Shown here: positions 56,158-59,826 of the stretch, one piece after another | Layout: each line of letters opens with the position of its first letter | Numbering within the stretch: position 1 is the first letter of the stretch | Source of the DNA: Gemmatimonadales bacterium | GTDB taxonomy: Bacteria; Gemmatimonadota; Gemmatimonadetes; Palauibacterales; Palauibacteraceae | NCBI GenBank assembly: GCA_009841005.1 | Contig: VXMR01000103.1 | Coordinates: 1-59,826 of the forward strand | DNA: 59,826 nucleotides | Reading direction: 5' to 3' | Notes under the pieces: generated by a model | Seen by the model: only the letters and a program-made list of their open reading frames with translations | Database searches by the model: none | What the model was told of the DNA's origin: nothing | Position numbers and translations under genes: made by a program

Positions 56158-56286
56158 GCCCGGGCGGTGAGACCGCGTTGAGGTTCCCCCGTACATCACA
56201 GAGTGCGGCCGGCCCGGATTCGGGACGTGAAACCGGACCGCGCACGGGACCGCCAATCACCGGCTTGTGGAACAGGGAAGGGTGGG

Positions 56287-57087
56287 ATGGAGGAACGACC
56301 GACTGAGGGAATCGAAGAGGGCGCCGAGGGGCGTCGGCGAGTCCGCAGGTTCCGGGCTCCCTCGATCCGGGCGCGGAGGGGACGCGACGCGTCCGTCGGC
56401 CGGTGGATGTGGGAATGGACGAAGTCCATCTTCGTCGCCCTCGTCCTGTTCCTCTTCATCCGGACCTTCGTCGTGGAGGCCTTCCAGATCCCGACCGCCT
56501 CGATGGAGAACACGCTTCTGATCGGCGACTTCCTCCTCGTCAACAAGATGGTGTACGGAGCCGAAATCCCCGGCACCGACCTCGAGCTTCCCGCCTTCGG
56601 TGAGCCCTCGCGCGGCGACGTCATCGTGTTCGCGCCGCCCGAGTCCGCCGAACAGCCCCCGCGCACGAACTACGTGAAGCGGATCGTCGGGATGCCGGGA
56701 GATACGCTGCGCATGCGGCGGGCGCGGCTCTTCGTGAACGGGGTTCCGTTCGAGGAGCCCTACGTGAAGGCCGCGTCGAACTTCCCCGACGCCCCGAGCC
56801 CGAAGTTCGCGTGGCAGCGCCGGTTCCTGACCGATGGCGCGCGCCGCTCCGGGGCGGTGACGACGCGAAACAACTGGGGTCCTCTCGTGGTGCCCGGAGA
56901 CAGCTACTTCGTCATGGGCGACAACCGGTCGAACTCCGAAGACTCCCGCTACTGGGGCTTCGTGCCCAGGGATGCGATCCGGGGGACGCCCTTCCTGGTG
57001 TACTATTCGTACGCTCGCGAGCCGAGGGGCCCCTGGTCCTGGCTCACCGAGATCCGCTGGGGCCGGATTCTGCGCGGCGTCGACTGA
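56287..57087 (+). CDS. lepB: Signal peptidase I
   Basis: Cleaves Sec and Tat signal peptides at the outer face of the membrane. 266 residues from ATG 56287. Basic N-terminus, one membrane helix (SIFVALVLFLFIRTFVVEAF), catalytic Ser72 in IPTASMENTLL, Lys131 in YVKRIVGMPGD, and GDNRSNSEDSRYWGFV. Has a long polar insert before the last box. An in-frame extension to 56203 lacks support. Confidence 0.95.
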   Translation: MEERPTEGIEEGAEGRRRVRRFRAPSIRARRGRDASVGRWMWEWTKSIFVALVLFLFIRTFVVEAFQIPTASMENTLLIGDFLLVNKMVYGAEIPGTDLELPAFGEPSRGDVIVFAPPESAEQPPRTNYVKRIVGMPGDTLRMRRARLFVNGVPFEEPYVKAASNFPDAPSPKFAWQRRFLTDGARRSGAVTTRNNWGPLVVPGDSYFVMGDNRSNSEDSRYWGFVPRDAIRGTPFLVYYSYAREPRGPWSWLTEIRWGRILRGVD

Positions 57088-57099
57088 GTTCGACCCGGA

Positions 57100-57870
57100 A
57101 TGGTCCGCATCTTCGAACGCTACCTGACGGACATCGGTCGCGAGACCCTGCTCGACGCGGAAGCCGAAGTGGAACTGGCGCGGCGAAGTCGGGCCGGCGA
57201 CCAGGCGGCGCGGGTACGGCTCGTCAGCGCGAATCTCCGCTTCGTCGTGTCGGTCGCGCGCGGCTACCGGGGCCGCGGGGTTCCGCTGGCCGACCTCGTG
57301 AACGAGGGGAATCTGGGACTCGTGCGCGCCGCCGACCGGTTCGACCCGGAGCGCGGCGTCCGTTTCATCAGCTACGCGCATTACTGGGTGCGGCGGGCCA
57401 TGACGCAGGCCATCGCCGACTACGGCGATCATCGGCCGCGCGGCGAACCCGCCCCGCACCGCTTTTCTCTCGACGAGATGGCCCCCGGGGGCACCTGCAC
57501 CTTCGAGGAACTGCTGGCAGACGAACAGGCGCCCGAGCCCGGAGCCGGACTGATTCGGGAGCGGCTGCAGGACGCCATCGAGGCGAGTCTGGCCGACCTC
57601 CCGCCGCTCGAATCGGAGGTCGTGCGCCGATACTTCGGTCTGGGCTTCGAGCGGCCGCAGACGCCAGCCGAGATCTCGGCTGCCCTCGACGTGTCCCGGG
57701 AGCGGACGCGCCAACTCAAGGAGCGCGGCCTTTCGCGGCTGCGCGCGGGCGCCGAGCGGTCCGGGCTCGTTCGCCATGTCGGCGACGGCGCGCCCCGGGC
57801 CGGAAACGTCCCGCGTCGGGACGCGTCGCCCTCTCGTCCCGTCCGAAGATGCGCCTCCACCCGCGATTGA
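57100..57870 (+). CDS. Sigma-70 family factor lacking most of region 3
   Basis: 256 residues. Region 1.2-2.1 spans about 3-55, region 2.2-2.4 is 55-108 (NEGNLGLVRAADRFDPERG, YAHYWVRRAMTQAI), region 4 is about 155-220 (TPAEISAALDVSRERTRQLKERGLSRLR in parts). Between them only about 46 residues remain, holding SLDEMAPGG and FEELLADEQAPEP; the sigma-3 helices are missing. The -10 reading helix has Arg where RpoD has Gln. A C-terminal tail of 35 residues is basic. It is probably an alternative sigma; targets unknown. Confidence 0.8.
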   Translation: MVRIFERYLTDIGRETLLDAEAEVELARRSRAGDQAARVRLVSANLRFVVSVARGYRGRGVPLADLVNEGNLGLVRAADRFDPERGVRFISYAHYWVRRAMTQAIADYGDHRPRGEPAPHRFSLDEMAPGGTCTFEELLADEQAPEPGAGLIRERLQDAIEASLADLPPLESEVVRRYFGLGFERPQTPAEISAALDVSRERTRQLKERGLSRLRAGAERSGLVRHVGDGAPRAGNVPRRDASPSRPVRRCASTRD

Positions 57871-57880
57871 CCCGCGATTG
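57859..57880 (+). repeat. Two-copy 11-bp tandem repeat at the sigma gene stop
   Basis: ACCCGCGATTG occurs twice in a row (57859-57869, 57870-57880). The first copy contains part of the sigma factor stop; both copies create TTGAC boxes (57867 and 57878). Confidence 0.75.
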
Positions 57881-57906
57881 ACTTCATGCGAAGCGCTGAA
57901 TAGCTT
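57878..57906 (+). promoter_or_regulatory. Candidate rplM operon promoter
   Basis: TTGACT (57878-57883), a 17-base spacer and TAGCTT (57901-57906). It lies 70 bases before rplM. The -35 was created by the 11-bp duplication. Confidence 0.55.
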
Positions 57907-57941
57907 CACGGGCTATCATTTTCACGCGCTCGGCATCCGTC

Positions 57942-57959
57942 CCGCCGGGCGGTTTTTTT
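57942..57959 (+). terminator. Intrinsic-terminator-like hairpin in the rplM leader
   Basis: CCGC (57942-57945), CGG loop, GCGG (57949-57952), then seven T (57953-57959). It lies between the proposed rplM promoter and the start codon, so it could stop read-through from the sigma gene or act as an attenuator of ribosomal protein expression. Confidence 0.5.
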
Positions 57960-57975
57960 GAGGTGGGCAGAACGA

Positions 57976-58413
57976 ATGAAGACGTACTCGGTGAAGGCGG
58001 GGGAGATTGAACGGGACTGGTACGTGGTCGACGCCGCGGATCAGGTTCTCGGCCGGCTCGCGACGAGGATCGCGACCGTCCTTCGCGGAAAGCACAAGCC
58101 GATCTACAGCACGCACCTCGACACCGGCGACTACGTCGTCGTGGTCAACGCGGAGCGTGTCCGGCTGACCGGGAACAAGGCGGATCAGAAGGAATACTTC
58201 CGGCATTCCGGCTACATGGGCGGAGAGCGCTTCATCCCCTTCCGGCGCATGCTCGATCGGCACCCCGACCGGGTGATCAAGCTGGCCGTGAAGGGCATGC
58301 TGCCGAAGAACACGCTCGGGCGGCAGATGCTCGGAAAGTTGAGAGTGTACGCGGGGCCGGAGCATCCTCACGCGCCTCAGCGCCCCCGCCCCTTCGACGC
58401 GATCGCGGAATAG
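57976..58413 (+). CDS. rplM: Ribosomal protein uL13
   Basis: 145 residues from ATG 57976. [20 protein letters not shown] start, [18 protein letters not shown] and [20 protein letters not shown] (parts) are diagnostic. AGGTGGG at 57961-57967 gives the ribosome site. First gene of the uL13-uS9-uS2 cluster. Confidence 0.96.
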   Translation: MKTYSVKAGEIERDWYVVDAADQVLGRLATRIATVLRGKHKPIYSTHLDTGDYVVVVNAERVRLTGNKADQKEYFRHSGYMGGERFIPFRRMLDRHPDRVIKLAVKGMLPKNTLGRQMLGKLRVYAGPEHPHAPQRPRPFDAIAE

Positions 58414-58467
58414 CGGCAGCGCGCACAGGGACGACAGAGCGCACACGGACGGCCAGGGAGACGAGAG

Positions 58468-58863
58468 TTGGCGGAATCGGAACAGGTCCAGTCGGTCGGA
58501 CGCCGGAAGAAGTCGGTGTCCCGCATCACGATGAAGCGTGGCGTGGGCGTCGTGAACGTGAATGGCCGGCCGTTCGAGGAGTATTTCACGATCCCGCGAC
58601 ACCGTTCGGTCGTCGCGGCGCCCCTCGACGTCACCGGGACGCGAGCGTCGTACGACATCGCCGTCCGGGTCCGCGGGGGGGGCATCACCGGCCAGGCGGA
58701 GGCCACGCGCCTGGGCATCGCGCGCGCCCTCCTCGCGATGGATGAGGACCGCCGGCGCACGTTGCGGTCCCACGGCATGCTGACCCGCGATCCCCGCATC
58801 GTCGAGCGGAAAAAGCCGGGTCGTCCCAAGGCGCGCAAGCGCTTCCAGTTCTCCAAACGATAG
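58468..58863 (+). CDS. rpsI: Ribosomal protein uS9
   Basis: 131 residues from TTG 58468. SVGRRKKSVSRITMKRG, VRGGGITGQAEATRLGIARAL (parts) and the basic end RKKPGRPKARKRFQFSKR with the P-site tail KR are standard. The 54-base gap before it contains an imperfect 18-bp repeat (GCGCACAGGGACGACAGA, GCGCACACGGACGGCCAG). Confidence 0.95.
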   Translation: MAESEQVQSVGRRKKSVSRITMKRGVGVVNVNGRPFEEYFTIPRHRSVVAAPLDVTGTRASYDIAVRVRGGGITGQAEATRLGIARALLAMDEDRRRTLRSHGMLTRDPRIVERKKPGRPKARKRFQFSKR

Positions 58864-58886
58864 CGGGAAGGCGGAAAGCCGAGCGC

Positions 58887-59826
58887 ATGGGCGTCGAGTT
58901 GCAGGACCTCCTGAAGGCGGGCGTACACTTCGGACACCAGACACACCGCTGGAATCCGAAGATGCGGAAGTACATCTTCGCCGAGTGCGGCGGGATCTAC
59001 CTCATCGATCTCAAGAAGACGCAGCGGGAGCTCGAACGGGCTCACGAACTCGTGCGCGAGACGATCGTCGGGGGCAAGTCCGTGCTCTTCGTCTGCACGA
59101 AGCCCCAACTCGCCCGCGTCGTGCGGGGAGAGGCCGAGCGGTGCGGTTCCTTCTACGTCACGGAACGCTGGCTCGGCGGGATGCTCACCAACTTCCAGAC
59201 GATCAAGAAGAACATCGCACGCCTGAAGGAACTCGAGCGCGGCGTCGAGGAGGGGGCGTTCGAGTTCTATACGAAGAAGGAACGGCTGCTCCTTGAGCGG
59301 GAGCGCCAGAAGCTCGACCGTTATCTGTCGGGCATCAAGGAGATGTCACGGCTTCCGGGGCTCGTGTTCGTGGTGGATTCGACCCGCGAGGACATCGCGG
59401 TGCGCGAGGCGAACCGCCTCGGCATCCCGGTCGTCGCGATCGCGGACACGAATGCGGATCCCGATCTCCTCACGATCGCCATCGCGGGCAACGATGACGC
59501 GATTCGCTCCGTCTCCCTGATCACCTGCTCGGTCGCGGATGTCGTGGAAGCGGCGCGTCGCGAGATTCCGGAGGCGGGACGGGAAGAGGCCGAGTCGCAG
59601 GCGTACACGTATTCGAGCGACGCCGGAGGGGTCGCCGACGCCGCCGGCAGTTCGCGCCGCCGGAGGCCGAGGCGAAAGCCACGCCCGGAGGTCATTGCGC
59701 AGCGGCTGCACCATCCGGCCGTGATAGAGAGTGCGGACGAGGGAGCCGAGCCGGCCGAGAGCGATGCGAAGGCCGAAGCGGCCGACAAGCCGGAGCCCGC
59801 GGTGGCCGACAACCCGGAGCCCGCGG
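58887..59826 (+). CDS. rpsB: Ribosomal protein uS2, partial, with long C-terminal extension
   Basis: 313 residues to the window edge, no stop seen. GVELQDLLKAGVHFGHQTHRWNPKMRKYIF (parts), RWLGGMLTNFQTIKKNI and VVDSTREDIAVREANRLGIPVVAIADTNADP (parts) are conserved. After about residue 250 the protein adds a basic stretch (RRRRPRRKPRP) and an acidic Pro/Ala/Glu tail with repeated ADxPEPA units, already longer than most uS2 proteins. Confidence 0.95.
   Translation, partial: MGVELQDLLKAGVHFGHQTHRWNPKMRKYIFAECGGIYLIDLKKTQRELERAHELVRETIVGGKSVLFVCTKPQLARVVRGEAERCGSFYVTERWLGGMLTNFQTIKKNIARLKELERGVEEGAFEFYTKKERLLLERERQKLDRYLSGIKEMSRLPGLVFVVDSTREDIAVREANRLGIPVVAIADTNADPDLLTIAIAGNDDAIRSVSLITCSVADVVEAARREIPEAGREEAESQAYTYSSDAGGVADAAGSSRRRRPRRKPRPEVIAQRLHHPAVIESADEGAEPAESDAKAEAADKPEPAVADNPEPA

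Noticed and set aside
58414-58467. Imperfect 18-bp repeat between rplM and rpsI as a regulatory site
   Set aside because: Weak identity and no pairing or motif; noted only in the rpsI entry.

Overview
The window is a GC-rich, gene-dense bacterial chromosome segment carrying about 50 protein genes, one tRNA and the SRP RNA. It is almost wholly core genome. No transposase, integrase, phage gene, CRISPR array or toxin-antitoxin pair was seen. Gene content (bacillithiol-type PIG-L deacetylase, K+-type membrane pyrophosphatase, rpsF-rpsR-DUF2232-rplI order, SRP RNA-dnaX-ybaB-recR order, MacB-like efflux genes, signal peptides ending in AQ) would suit a Gemmatimonadota-like Gram-negative bacterium. 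That placement is an inference from gene style, not from a database comparison.

Layout. 1-800: end of a zinc-ribbon gene, a 57-residue membrane peptide and the recA leader. 773-13280: a + strand run of tightly overlapping genes (recA, recX, alaS, a small helical protein, a short-chain dehydrogenase, CCA-adding enzyme, rarA, hflX, pdxJ, a flippase-like membrane protein, ispE). 13300-16763: an 11-bp repeat array, tRNA-Gln(UUG), a YyaL-type thioredoxin-domain protein and MscS. 16760-24313: prs, rplY, pth, hppA, then rpsF, rpsR, DUF2232, rplI, rsfS. 24367-33432: two overlapping SPOR-domain proteins, smc, a metallo-beta-lactamase protein, DAHP synthase, yraN. 33475-39561: SRP RNA, dnaX, ybaB, recR, a small membrane protein, pgsA, cinA C-domain, grpE, dnaJ. 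39610-51030 is mainly - strand: mnmA with its cysteine desulfurase, a PIG-L deacetylase, and a MacB-type export cluster (adaptor, ATPase, three permeases), with a Yip1 protein and an exported protein upstream; a HIRAN-domain gene is on the + strand. 51133-59826: comM, trpG/pabA (-), thpR, a membrane-anchored protein, an aldehyde dehydrogenase, lepB, an unusual sigma factor, and rplM, rpsI, rpsB (rpsB runs off the end).

The genes cover DNA repair and replication (recA, recX, rarA, dnaX, ybaB, recR, smc, comM), translation (alaS, cca, pth, ribosomal proteins, rsfS, hflX, mnmA), protein folding and export (grpE, dnaJ, lepB, SRP RNA) and envelope functions. Many neighbours share the 4-base overlaps ATGA or GTGA, which points to translational coupling.

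The points most worth a second look are: (1) a near-complete Illumina Nextera adapter sequence embedded in the dnaX linker, probably an assembly artefact; (2) several genes (recX, pgsA, cinA, yraN) whose conserved N-termini have no ATG, GTG or TTG, two of them at an identical CTGAAT junction; (3) a SPOR protein with a degenerate tyrosine-kinase/MinD-like domain directly before smc; (4) a sigma factor lacking most of region 3; (5) long acidic C-terminal tails on bS6, bL25 and uS2; (6) tandem repeats in the efflux operon leader. I found no convincing large undescribed system; the candidates are these local oddities.
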